Of a DNA stretch of 10,609 nt, positions 1 to 6,328 are shown piece by piece. The notes beneath the pieces were generated by a model that was not told the DNA's origin, ran no database searches, and saw only the letters and a list, made by a program, of their open reading frames with translations. Source of the stretch: Lachnospiraceae bacterium UBA7076 (GTDB lineage: Bacteria > Bacillota > Clostridia > Lachnospirales > Lachnospiraceae); NCBI GenBank assembly GCA_002493625.1, contig DKZK01000028.1, positions 1 to 10,609 on the forward strand. Direction: 5' to 3'. Made by a program: the position numbers and the translations under genes. The number at the start of each line of letters is the position of its first letter. Position 1 is the stretch's first letter.

Positions 1-520
1 TCATCTCAAGATCGCTTAGCTTACCGCTGCTTTCCTGCTCCCGTCCATCCTTACAGGTAATGGTCAGGATATGCCCCCTGCTGCTGATATACAGGATTTT
101 TCCGTATGGAATGGACCCTCTTGTTTTTCTCCATGTATAACTGACGGTTTTTTCCTTTTCCCGCACCTGTTGTTTTTCCGCCATATCTAAAAGCCGTCCT
201 ACCGCTTCCTCACTGACAGGCTTTATCAGATACTGAAATGCATATAAATCATAGGCTTCCCGATAAAACTCATCGCTTGCAGAGACAAAGCAGATGACCG
301 CATCCCTGTCCGTCAGACGTATTCTTTCCGCCAACCGGATTCCATCCATGCCTTCCTCTATGTATATATCCAACAGATATAAATCAAAAAACGTATTGTT
401 TTTTTCTACCTCCGCAAGAAGGCTTCCGGTATTATGGTAAAGCCTTACTTCATGTCCCCGCAGCAGGTCTTTTATCCCCTCTGCATCTTTAGCACAGTCA
501 TCGCATACCGCTATCTTCAT
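1..520 (-). CDS. LytTR-family response regulator, C-terminus cut by window edge
   Basis: This is a cytoplasmic two-component response regulator: a receiver domain followed by the start of a LytTR DNA-binding domain. The visible 173 codons begin MKIAVCDDC at an ATG with GAGGGAGGAG just upstream (525-534). Receiver landmarks are the acidic pair D7-D8, the likely phospho-acceptor D51 in LLDIYIEEGMDG, S80 and K100 in YLIKPV. From about residue 120 the sequence (VSYTWRKTRGSIPYGKILYI) has the basic, beta-rich look of LytTR domains (AgrA/VirR type), which bind paired direct repeats. The missing C-terminal part lies before base 1. A sensor kinase of the HPK10 type usually sits beside such genes and would be expected outside the window. 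It has its own promoter and a leader of about 220 nt with two dyads, so it is probably transcribed separately from the genes upstream. The family is clear; the target genes cannot be inferred. Confidence 0.88.
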   Translation of the reverse strand, partial: MKIAVCDDCAKDAEGIKDLLRGHEVRLYHNTGSLLAEVEKNNTFFDLYLLDIYIEEGMDGIRLAERIRLTDRDAVICFVSASDEFYREAYDLYAFQYLIKPVSEEAVGRLLDMAEKQQVREKEKTVSYTWRKTRGSIPYGKILYISSRGHILTITCKDGREQESSGKLSDLEM

Positions 521-631
521 AAATCTCCTCCCTCTTGTATCCGTCCTGTATCCGTCAAAGCAGTCCCATATTTCCGAAGCATCTCTATCCTTATGCTTTC
601 AGCGAATATTCAAGACTGCCGAAAATGCAAA

Positions 632-675
632 AGGCAGCTATCACGCAATACCAGAGGCTCACGAGATAACTGCCT
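632..675 (-). other. Imperfect inverted repeat in the LytTR-gene leader
   Basis: The 11-nt arms aggcagctatc (632-642) and gataactgcct (665-675) are complementary except for one G-U position, around a 22-nt loop. The dyad lies inside the presumed leader, about 110-155 nt upstream of the regulator start. It could be an RNA stem or a binding site; I see no U-run after it, so it is not an ordinary terminator. Confidence 0.4.
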
Positions 676-698
676 GTATGCTATGCTGTCAACTCCAC

Positions 699-730
699 CT
701 TTTGACTTTTGGGGTGTAAAAAGTCAAAAG
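699..730 (-). promoter_or_regulatory. Perfect 12-bp inverted repeat just downstream of promoter
   Basis: The arms cttttgactttt (699-710) and aaaagtcaaaag (719-730) are perfectly complementary, with an 8-nt spacer ggggtgta. The dyad lies roughly 10-45 nt downstream of the start site predicted from the promoter at 749-783. It could therefore act as an operator blocking transcription or as a 5' hairpin in the mRNA. Twelve uninterrupted base pairs are unlikely by chance in a non-coding stretch. No U-tract follows on the minus strand, which argues against a terminator. Confidence 0.55.
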
Positions 731-748
731 ATTGAAAATTTCTTTTTT

Positions 749-783
749 ATTATATCATATCATTTTCTGCTCCGAATCGTCAA
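749..783 (-). promoter_or_regulatory. Candidate sigma-A promoter for the LytTR regulator
   Basis: Reading the minus strand, a -35 box TTGACG (783-778) is followed after 18 nt by TATGAT (759-754), which runs into an overlapping TATAAT (754-749). This is the best promoter match I found in the window. It lies after the end of the DUF2262 gene (839) and about 230 nt upstream of the regulator ATG, which implies a long leader. The site was recognised by eye, not by scoring. Confidence 0.55.
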
Positions 784-838
784 TTTTGTTGTTAAAAACG
801 CTAATTTTGCTGTTTGGGCATATCCTGAAACATGCTTT

Positions 839-1684
839 TTATCTCATTTCCGCACAAACCATTTTACCTTTTGCATTCACATCAACATCAATTTCATGAC
901 CTCCGAAAACATATCCGTCATCATACCCAATCGTATAGGAACCGTTTCGATTCACAAATATATATTTCATTCTGCCGCTTAATGCATCTGCAAATTCCTC
1001 CGGTGTTGAAAATCTAATCTCACAATCATCCTCCAGACATTCTAATGCGGCATTAAATAATTCATTATCTTCTGCAATATATTCTCTGGCTTCCTTATCC
1101 TTTTTCACAATATGCTCCACAAAATCTCTCGCTACAGCCAAAGGCTTTTTCCACGTTGCCCTGCTGCTCCATTCCACCTCAATATAAGTCGTAATATCCC
1201 TGCCTGCAAAATTATATCTGCCTCTGAATAACCCCTCCGATTTTTCTAAAACTAATTCTCCTAATACATCATCCGCTAAATAAACAGGAGCAAGATATGC
1301 TTTCTGTTTTTTATCAAGCTTTGTTCCGGATACGTTTTCCTCCAAAACTTCTTTAATATACAAAAATGCCACTTCACCAAAATAATTATACTGCAATCTT
1401 CCTGCAACCTTATAAATTACGCCATTTGTAAATTTGTTAAAATATTCGCTGGTTTCATCCTGTTCATCGTGTTCATCACAGGATATGGGCCACGTTATAA
1501 CCTTTATCTTCTTTACCATGCTGTCCGCATTTATATCATATATTGCAACAACAGAGCAGGTAATAATATAATACTCATGACTGTTACTTAATCTTGCTGA
1601 ACCGCCTTCCCCAACAAGAATATAATATAAACCGTCATCACCGGAAAATTTATTTTCTTCCTGATAAATTTCATGTATGTCCAT
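839..1684 (-). CDS. DUF2262 domain protein, function unknown
   Basis: A predicted cytoplasmic protein of 281 residues. The C-terminal part (about 140-270) fits my recollection of DUF2262: it opens with LGELVLEKSEGLFRGRYNF, continues through an alpha-helical middle and closes with GSYTIGYDDGYVFGGHEIDV, where the F-x-GHxI signature is clear. The N-terminal half (1-130) is acidic and beta-rich (for example YKVAGRLQYNYFG) and I do not recognise it. I chose the ATG at 1684 because GGAGGGG sits 8-9 nt upstream; an in-frame GTG at 1717 would add 11 residues but lacks a site that good. It is the last gene of an AT-rich run with the 95-residue protein and the carbamoyltransferase homologue, with a 33-nt gap from the former. 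DUF2262 proteins have no established biochemical role that I know of. No signal peptide or membrane segment is seen. Confidence 0.72.
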   Translation of the reverse strand: MDIHEIYQEENKFSGDDGLYYILVGEGGSARLSNSHEYYIITCSVVAIYDINADSMVKKIKVITWPISCDEHDEQDETSEYFNKFTNGVIYKVAGRLQYNYFGEVAFLYIKEVLEENVSGTKLDKKQKAYLAPVYLADDVLGELVLEKSEGLFRGRYNFAGRDITTYIEVEWSSRATWKKPLAVARDFVEHIVKKDKEAREYIAEDNELFNAALECLEDDCEIRFSTPEEFADALSGRMKYIFVNRNGSYTIGYDDGYVFGGHEIDVDVNAKGKMVCAEMR

Positions 1685-1717
1685 ATCAATAACCCCTCCA
1701 ACTCCTAAGCTTTTCAC

Positions 1718-2005
1718 TCAAAATGCAATATATTTATATCCGACCTCTGATACTTCCCCATCCTCTATCAATTCCTCTGTTTTTTCAAGCCATATTTTAC
1801 AAAAATCTGTTTTGATTTTGCCAGATGTTTTCGGTTTCGCCAGCCATGGACCACAAGGAACATGGAAATGCTCAAAATCTTTATCCGTATCCTTGAAAGG
1901 TTCTTTTTTATCCTTGAAAGGTTCTATTTGATCAATCCAACCTAACAATATTTTAAACTTTCTTTTTTGTCCTCTGGATTTGCTTCTAATCATATATATT
2001 GACAT
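1718..2005 (-). CDS. Small hypothetical protein with internal 7-residue repeat
   Basis: I do not recognise this 95-residue protein. It starts MSIYMIRSKSRGQKRKFK, a strongly basic N-terminus. A tandem repeat EPFKDKK-EPFKDTD follows at residues 28-41, then the segment HFHVPCGPWLAKPKTSGKIK (47-66) and an acidic tail. The ATG at 2005 has AAGGGGAA about 9 nt upstream; an upstream in-frame ATG at 2023 would add six residues (MKGEIR) but would use the ribosome binding site as coding sequence. The start lies inside the end of the carbamoyltransferase homologue, a 20-nt overlap, so the two are probably translationally coupled. The AT-rich codons match its neighbours. The DUF2262 gene follows after 33 nt, suggesting the three are expressed together. 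No transmembrane segment or signal peptide is visible. It is probably a real gene, since the overlap and ribosome binding site are typical of operon genes. Confidence 0.6.
   Translation of the reverse strand: MSIYMIRSKSRGQKRKFKILLGWIDQIEPFKDKKEPFKDTDKDFEHFHVPCGPWLAKPKTSGKIKTDFCKIWLEKTEELIEDGEVSEVGYKYIAF
1890..1925. repeat. Tandem 15-nt repeat, 21-nt period, inside the 95-aa gene
   Basis: The sequence tccttgaaaggttct occurs at 1890-1904 and again at 1911-1925. The period of 21 nt equals seven codons and produces the EPFKD repeat in the protein. Identity at DNA level suggests a recent in-frame duplication. Confidence 0.8.
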
Positions 2006-2849
2006 TCTTATTTCCCCTTTCATTCATTAAACAATAAACCATAACCGCTTGCTGTACCTCTAACAAATATCTCTTAAACCGGTAGCCCGCAAAATAATCA
2101 GAAGCAATTACGTCTTGCGATACTTCCTCACCACGATAGAATGGCGGACAAGGGTTTAAAACAGCATTTTCATTTGCCATATCCATAATTTCTTTTGTAA
2201 TCTGATAATGCTCAAAATCCGTGATTGCGTCTGCCGGTAATGAATCTGTACATATAACATCTTTTCCTTTTACAGCTTCTTTTATATCCCTAAATACCTG
2301 CACGCCTTCCATTTCATATCCCTTTGGACAGCATTGCGAAAATTCAAATCCTAAAACATTTGCCGCCTCCTTCCATGAAAGACCGATATTGCCGGATTTA
2401 CCACAGAAAAGGTATTTGTCTTTTGTAAATTCCATTCGAATTTTAGATAATGAATATATATCTGAAATAATCTCGCAAGGATGAGCAGTATCTGTCATCG
2501 CATTGATGATTGGAACCGCAGAGTATCGCGCAAGTTCCCTAATTACATCCATATTTTTATGCCTTACAATTACAGCATCTGCCCAATTATTCAAATATCC
2601 GCAAACATCTTCTAATTTTTCCTTTTTATCCAGGGTTTCCATCGGAAATAATATTGATTGTCCCCCAAGCTGATATATTCCTTTTTCAAATGTTACGCGA
2701 GTTCTTATGCTTGTGTCAGGAAAGAATAATACAATGCTTTTTCCATCAAGAAAGCCCTTGAATTTTCCTTCTTGTATTTTATCTGCTATATAAAAAATTT
2801 TAAAAATATCCTCTTTATTAAGGCTTCGTAAATCAACTAAATTTCCCAA
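1986..2849 (-). CDS. Aspartate/ornithine carbamoyltransferase-family protein, divergent
   Basis: A 287-residue homologue of the ATCase/OTCase superfamily, which transfers a carbamoyl group from carbamoyl phosphate to an amine. The family's carbamoyl-phosphate loop STRTR appears as S47-I-R-T-R51 (then VTFEKGIYQLGG), a basic residue sits at R96 (VIVRHK), and HPxQ appears as H123-P-C-E126. The second half has OTCase-like CTDSLP (200-205), while the loop normally HCLP (OTCase) or HPGPxNRGxE (ATCase) reads NPCPPFYRGEEV (232-243), a mixture of both. The length is slightly short for either enzyme. The start is TTG, with the purine-rich AGGGGGTGG 7-16 nt upstream and an in-frame stop directly before it; the next in-frame ATG (codon 70) would remove the active-site loop. 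No arginine or pyrimidine genes are nearby. The two altered phosphate-site residues leave catalytic activity and acceptor substrate open; a specialised carbamoyltransferase or a degenerate paralogue are both possible. Confidence 0.8.
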   Translation of the reverse strand: MGNLVDLRSLNKEDIFKIFYIADKIQEGKFKGFLDGKSIVLFFPDTSIRTRVTFEKGIYQLGGQSILFPMETLDKKEKLEDVCGYLNNWADAVIVRHKNMDVIRELARYSAVPIINAMTDTAHPCEIISDIYSLSKIRMEFTKDKYLFCGKSGNIGLSWKEAANVLGFEFSQCCPKGYEMEGVQVFRDIKEAVKGKDVICTDSLPADAITDFEHYQITKEIMDMANENAVLNPCPPFYRGEEVSQDVIASDYFAGYRFKRYLLEVQQAVMVYCLMNERGNKNVNIYD

Positions 2850-2868
2850 TCAAGCCACCCCCTCTTTG

Positions 2869-2886
2869 TGCTAACAGACATTAGCA
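2869..2886. other. Short perfect hairpin before the carbamoyltransferase gene
   Basis: The arms tgctaa and ttagca flank a 6-nt loop, directly upstream of the ribosome binding site of the carbamoyltransferase homologue. It lies in the 91-nt gap after the GrpB gene. The stem is too short and AT-rich to call a terminator. Confidence 0.25.
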
Positions 2887-2940
2887 AAAACTTAGTTTCG
2901 CAATTACCTGATGCTTACAATTCTGTCTGCCATTTTATAT

Positions 2941-3507
2941 TTAATATCTTCCCTGATAAACGTTTTTTGCCTCTAATGTCCATTTTTTAACAAACTCTGT
3001 CTTTGCATTCGTATAAGCATCCCGGTCATTTTCAAACTGCTTCCACAATTGCAGTTTCATTGTCTCATATTCTTTCGCAGTTGATGGATGCTCATTTAAA
3101 TAATCCCTGAAATATAATTCGTCATTATCTCCAACATAACGCAGGTGTACATGAAAAACCTTATCCGCAAATCCTTTTTTTGTATATCCACGATTTAAGG
3201 ATATTCTTCCCGCCTCTGCTGACATCCTGATAAAGCCGCTCTGTTCCAATATATCCGCAATATATTCCATATCCGATCCCTCTGCTATTTCAATGAGCAC
3301 ATCAACAATATTCTTTGCCCATATGTCAGAGATTGCCGTACTCCCAATATGGCTGATTCTTTCGATTGGGCATCCGGACAGTTTATCTTTTAAAAATAGT
3401 TCCATTTCTCCATAATACAGTTTCCATTTATCGCTGTGGACAACAAGGGATATGGGAAATAGTTCCCATAATTCTTTTAAAGACATTTCAGACAGTTCTT
3501 TTTCCAT
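2941..3507 (-). CDS. GrpB/UPF0157 family protein (nucleotidyltransferase-like fold)
   Basis: A 188-residue protein with the hallmarks of the GrpB (UPF0157) family, whose fold is related to nucleotidyltransferases. Residues 53-72 (HIGSTAISDIWAKNIVDVLI) match the family core HxGSTxxxxxxAKxxxDxxI, with D61 and D69 as possible metal ligands. FHVHLRYVG (118-126), FRDYLNEHP (133-141) and DRDAYTNAK (161-169) are the other family blocks. The ATG directly follows the TAA of coaBC with no gap, and its ribosome binding site AGAGGAA lies inside the coaBC coding end, so translation is probably coupled. The family's reaction is not firmly known, but in actinobacteria a GrpB domain is fused to the C-terminus of dephospho-CoA kinase (CoaE). 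That makes the coaBC linkage here suggestive of a role in CoA metabolism. The gene is visibly AT-richer than coaBC. No membrane segment is seen. Confidence 0.88.
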   Translation of the reverse strand: MEKELSEMSLKELWELFPISLVVHSDKWKLYYGEMELFLKDKLSGCPIERISHIGSTAISDIWAKNIVDVLIEIAEGSDMEYIADILEQSGFIRMSAEAGRISLNRGYTKKGFADKVFHVHLRYVGDNDELYFRDYLNEHPSTAKEYETMKLQLWKQFENDRDAYTNAKTEFVKKWTLEAKNVYQGRY

Positions 3508-4704
3508 TTAATGCATTCCTCTGTTTAAAATCTCATCAAGAAGTCTGTCGGCAGCCTGCTCCTTGCTCATCATAGGAAGCGCAAGCTCACCCTCTTTCGT
3601 TATAAGCGTAAGGACATTTGTATCGCCGGCAAAGCCTGCCCCCTCAACCTTAAGGTTGTTTGCCGCTATCATATCAAGATTTTTCTTTTCAAGCTTTGCC
3701 CTTGAATTTTCAATCATATTTTCCGTTTCCATTGAAAATCCACACAAAAACTGCCCTGCCCTTTTATTCTCACCAAGCGTCTTTAATATATCATTCGTCT
3801 TTTCAAGCTCTATGCTCATTGCGCTGTCATTTTTCTTTATTTTCTCACTGGCTGCATGGCATGGTCTGTAATCTGCAACCGCTGCCGCCTTAATAATAAT
3901 ATCCTGCTCAGGGCTTAAGCCTGTTACCGCATCATACATGTCCTTTGCGGTTTTCACATTTACTACATTTACAAACAAAGGCTTGTCAATACTTGTCTCG
4001 CCTGAAACAAGGGTGACATCTGCTCCGCGGAGCATTGCCATTCTTGCAATGGCATAGCCCATTTTTCCTGTTGAGTGGTTGGTTATATATCTTACAGGGT
4101 CGATAGCCTCCTTTGTGGCTCCTGCCGTAACAAGCACTTTTTTTCCTGCAAGATCCTTCTTCTTTGCGCATGCCCTTAAAATATATTCAACCAGTATATG
4201 TTCTGCCGGAAGCTTTCCCTTTCCCGTATCACGGCATGCGAGAAATCCCTCGTCAGCCTCAATTATCTCATATCCGTATGCGGCAAGCCTCCTCATATTA
4301 TCCTGAACGATTGGATTTTCGTACATATGCACATTCATGGAAGGCGCTATCAATACAGGACATTTTGCAGGAAGAACTGTTGTTGTAAGCATATCGTCTG
4401 CAATTCCATTTGCTATCTTTCCAACCACATCTGCGCTTGCAGGCGCAATAAGAAAAGCATCAGCCGTCGTTCCAAGCGTAACGTGAGGCACATGCATTTC
4501 CATTCCCCTGTCAAATGTATCCGTGTAGCACCTGTTATCTGTAAGCACCTCAAAGGTTTCAGGTGTTATAAAATGTGTGGCGTTTTCAGTCATTATAACG
4601 TGAACGTCAGCGCCAAGCTTTACTAACATGCTTGCAACATTCGCCATTTTGTACGCTGCTATTCCTCCGCTTATTCCAAGTACAATTCTTTTTCCTGTAA
4701 GCAT
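3508..4704 (-). CDS. coaBC: CoaBC: phosphopantothenoylcysteine synthetase/decarboxylase
   Basis: A bifunctional 398-residue enzyme that ligates cysteine to 4'-phosphopantothenate (CTP-dependent in bacteria) and decarboxylates the product to 4'-phosphopantetheine. The N-terminal flavin-dependent decarboxylase CoaC (about 1-180) has ISGGIAAYK (11-19), catalytic H74 (HVPHV), PSMN (121-124) and the lid cysteine C157 in ACRDTGKGKL. The C-terminal synthetase CoaB (about 185-398) has LVTAGATKEAIDPVRYITNH, with N209 at the position of the acyl-cytidylate-binding Asn, STGKMG, AAAVADYRP (273-281) and KIKK ending at K291. Length and order are normal. The ATG at 4704 has GGGAGG 8 nt upstream and begins exactly at the family's usual N-terminus; an upstream in-frame start at 4785 would add 27 residues unlike the family. 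It follows panD after 203 nt, so it may have its own promoter, and it abuts the GrpB gene. Confidence 0.97.
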   Translation of the reverse strand: MLTGKRIVLGISGGIAAYKMANVASMLVKLGADVHVIMTENATHFITPETFEVLTDNRCYTDTFDRGMEMHVPHVTLGTTADAFLIAPASADVVGKIANGIADDMLTTTVLPAKCPVLIAPSMNVHMYENPIVQDNMRRLAAYGYEIIEADEGFLACRDTGKGKLPAEHILVEYILRACAKKKDLAGKKVLVTAGATKEAIDPVRYITNHSTGKMGYAIARMAMLRGADVTLVSGETSIDKPLFVNVVNVKTAKDMYDAVTGLSPEQDIIIKAAAVADYRPCHAASEKIKKNDSAMSIELEKTNDILKTLGENKRAGQFLCGFSMETENMIENSRAKLEKKNLDMIAANNLKVEGAGFAGDTNVLTLITKEGELALPMMSKEQAADRLLDEILNRGMH

Positions 4705-4802
4705 ATAAAAAACCTCCCAATTTTGATTACAATCCAAATACCCACTCAAAAACCTTTGATTGTCAATGAGCTGCTTGCGATACATTTATGCTGCTCATAA
4801 AC

Positions 4803-4814
4803 GTGAACGTTCAC
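4803..4814. promoter_or_regulatory. 12-bp perfect palindrome in the panD-coaBC spacer
   Basis: The sequence gtgaacgttcac is a perfect palindrome about 100 nt upstream of coaBC, within the 203-nt spacer 4705-4907. A TTGACA (minus strand, 4766-4761) lies between it and the gene, without a clear -10 box at ideal spacing. The palindrome could be a repressor site for coaBC. It matches no operator I can name, so this is only a candidate. The spacer also has a small TCGGC/GCCGA hairpin at 4863-4876. Confidence 0.3.
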
Positions 4815-4907
4815 CTCAAAACCTTCATTTTACCGCAAAGTATAATGTGCATTTGTCTGTTTTCGGCTTATGCCGATATACGCAATCGTACATTACCGCA
4901 AGGCTCA

Positions 4908-5300
4908 TTAAGCCATATCCTCTAACAACCCATGTTTTTCATATCTTGTAATTCTGTTTATCTTATTATTATCATCTACAAATACCACCCTTGGAGGATT
5001 ATCCTTAAATTCCTCGGCGGTCATCTGCGCATAACACATTATAATTACCTTGTCGCCTACTTCCACAAGCTTTGCGGCAGCGCCGTTCAGGCAAATCATT
5101 CCGCTGCCCTTCTCTCCCGCTATAACATAGGTTTCAAGTCTGTTTCCGTTATTGACGTCCACAACCTGAACACGCTCATATTCAAGTATTCCGGCAGCCT
5201 CCATAAGCTCCTCGTCGATAGTTATGCTTCCAACATAATCAATTTCAGCCTGTACTACCGTTGCCCTGTGAATTTTACCCTTAAGCATATTTAAAAACAT
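4908..5300 (-). CDS. panD: Aspartate 1-decarboxylase (pyruvoyl-dependent)
   Basis: PanD makes beta-alanine from L-aspartate, one half of pantothenate. The 130-residue proenzyme begins MFLNMLKGKIHRATV and carries the self-cleavage site G24-S25 in DYVGSITID; S25 becomes the pyruvoyl cofactor. Y58 (ETYVI) matches the conserved catalytic tyrosine, and LNGAAAKLVEVGDKVII is the typical second half. Length fits the bacterial family (about 115-130). The ATG at 5300 has AAAGGAG 6 nt upstream; an in-frame ATG at 5327 would add nine residues that the family lacks and would include this site. It is the last of the pan genes, 144 nt after panC, with a large hairpin in the gap. The C-terminal tail GLLEDMA is short and variable in the family. 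Confidence 0.97.
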   Translation of the reverse strand: MFLNMLKGKIHRATVVQAEIDYVGSITIDEELMEAAGILEYERVQVVDVNNGNRLETYVIAGEKGSGMICLNGAAAKLVEVGDKVIIMCYAQMTAEEFKDNPPRVVFVDDNNKINRITRYEKHGLLEDMA

Positions 5301-5335
5301 GTGATTCTCCTTTCGCTTATATCTCAATTGGCAAT

Positions 5336-5385
5336 TGCGAAACTCTCTTTTTCAAGATGTGAGTTGTGGAAAACTTAGCTTCGCA
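5336..5385. other. Imperfect dyad in the panC-panD spacer
   Basis: The stretch begins tgcgaaactc (5336-5345) and ends ttcgca (5380-5385), with gagt (5361-5364) able to pair with actc inside it. Pairing is interrupted, so the structure is less certain than the neighbouring hairpin at 5391-5447. Confidence 0.25.
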
Positions 5386-5390
5386 CTATA

Positions 5391-5447
5391 TAATCAAGCG
5401 CAATTTGCAATCTGCAAGCAAGCTTGCGTTTGCATTGCACTTGATTA
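5391..5447 (-). other. Long near-complete hairpin at the panC 3' end
   Basis: The transcript can fold into a hairpin of about 55 nt starting at the panC stop codon. The outer stem taatcaag/cttgatta is perfect (5391-5398 with 5440-5447), followed by one wobble pair, GCAAU/AUUGC, a two-base bulge, GCAA/UUGC, and an inner GCAAG/CUUGC stem with a four-base loop. No U-run follows, so it is not a standard terminator. It could stabilise or process the panC-panD mRNA, cause partial termination, or be a small dispersed repeat element. Confidence 0.6.
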
Positions 5448-6302
5448 TGCATTGCTCAATGATAGCATAAAGTTGTCAATTAGCCTTGCCTCTCCGCCGA
5501 TATTTACGGCTATGGCACAGAGTATGTCCCCCTCGATTTTATCTATATTCTTCATTGTATTTACATCAACTATCTCCACATAGTCGATTTCAGCCAAAGG
5601 CATGGTATTTATCATGTCAACCATTGCCTTTTTCACCTTTGCCGCATCCCGTTCACCGTCGAGAACCATCTGCTTTGCCATAAATACTGACTTGCTTAAA
5701 ATGACCGCCTGCTTTCTTGATTCCGGTGACAGATACGTGTTGCGTGAGCTTTTTGCCAGACCGTCAGCCTCTCTTATAATCGGACATCCCACAATTTCTA
5801 TGTCCATATTAAGGTCCTTTACCATTCTTTTTACAACTGCAAGCTGCTGCGCATCCTTTTCACCAAAGTAAGCCCTGTCAGGCATTACAATGTTAAACAG
5901 CTTATTTACTACGGTACAAACACCCCTGAAATGCACCGGTCTTGAAAGTCCGCAAAGAGCATTTGTAAGACCTGTCATATCCACAAATGAACAAAAGCCC
6001 TCCTCATACATTTCCTCAGGCTCAGGGTGAAATATAAGGCTTGCACCCACTGCCTCACACAGTCTGCTGTCCGCATCAATATCCCTTGGATAGCTTGCCA
6101 GATCCTCCTTTGGACCAAACTGCATCGGGTTTACAAAAACACTTACGACAACCCTGTCATTTTCTGCAACCGCCCTCCTGATAAGACTCTCATGCCCCTC
6201 ATGGAGATAACCCATCGTTGGGACAAGTCCTACGGAAAGACCTTCCTTTCTCCACTGCCTGACATGTTCTCTTACTTCCTGAATTGTTTTTACTATGTTC
6301 AT
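5445..6302 (-). CDS. panC: Pantothenate synthetase
   Basis: PanC condenses pantoate with beta-alanine using ATP, through a pantoyl-adenylate, giving pantothenate. The 285-residue protein has the nucleotidylyltransferase signature PTMGYLHEGH (28-37), pantoate-site FVNPMQF (56-62), YPRD (71-74), RPVHFRGV (121-128), PDRAYFGEKDAQQ (141-153) and the KMSKS-like loop AKSSRN (183-188). Length is normal for the family. The ATG at 6302 has GGAGGA about 9 nt upstream. It follows the MBL hydrolase gene by 26 nt and precedes panD by 144 nt. Its stop codon forms the foot of the long hairpin described separately. Nothing looks damaged. Confidence 0.97.
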   Translation of the reverse strand: MNIVKTIQEVREHVRQWRKEGLSVGLVPTMGYLHEGHESLIRRAVAENDRVVVSVFVNPMQFGPKEDLASYPRDIDADSRLCEAVGASLIFHPEPEEMYEEGFCSFVDMTGLTNALCGLSRPVHFRGVCTVVNKLFNIVMPDRAYFGEKDAQQLAVVKRMVKDLNMDIEIVGCPIIREADGLAKSSRNTYLSPESRKQAVILSKSVFMAKQMVLDGERDAAKVKKAMVDMINTMPLAEIDYVEIVDVNTMKNIDKIEGDILCAIAVNIGGEARLIDNFMLSLSNA

Positions 6303-6328
6303 ATTTTATATCCTCCGTTCCCTTATCC

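Larger units (their letters stand above)
521..838. other. Non-coding spacer between DUF2262 gene and LytTR regulator
   Basis: This 318-nt spacer holds no credible gene. It contains the candidate promoter at 749-783 and the two inverted repeats at 699-730 and 632-675, and ends with the ribosome binding site at 525-534. I found no convincing rho-independent terminator for the upstream gene. Confidence 0.6.

Noticed and set aside
434..982. Plus-strand open frame across the LytTR gene start and spacer
   Set aside because: It is antisense to the regulator and the DUF2262 gene, has no ribosome binding site and crosses the promoter and dyads; its composition is not protein-like.
4705..4785. Longer N-terminus for CoaBC from an upstream start at 4785
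   Set aside because: The extra 27 residues do not belong to the family and would contain the GGGAGG ribosome binding site of the ATG at 4704.
5391..5447. The panC-panD hairpin as a rho-independent terminator
   Set aside because: No U-run follows on the transcribed strand; the next bases are tatagtgcgaag.
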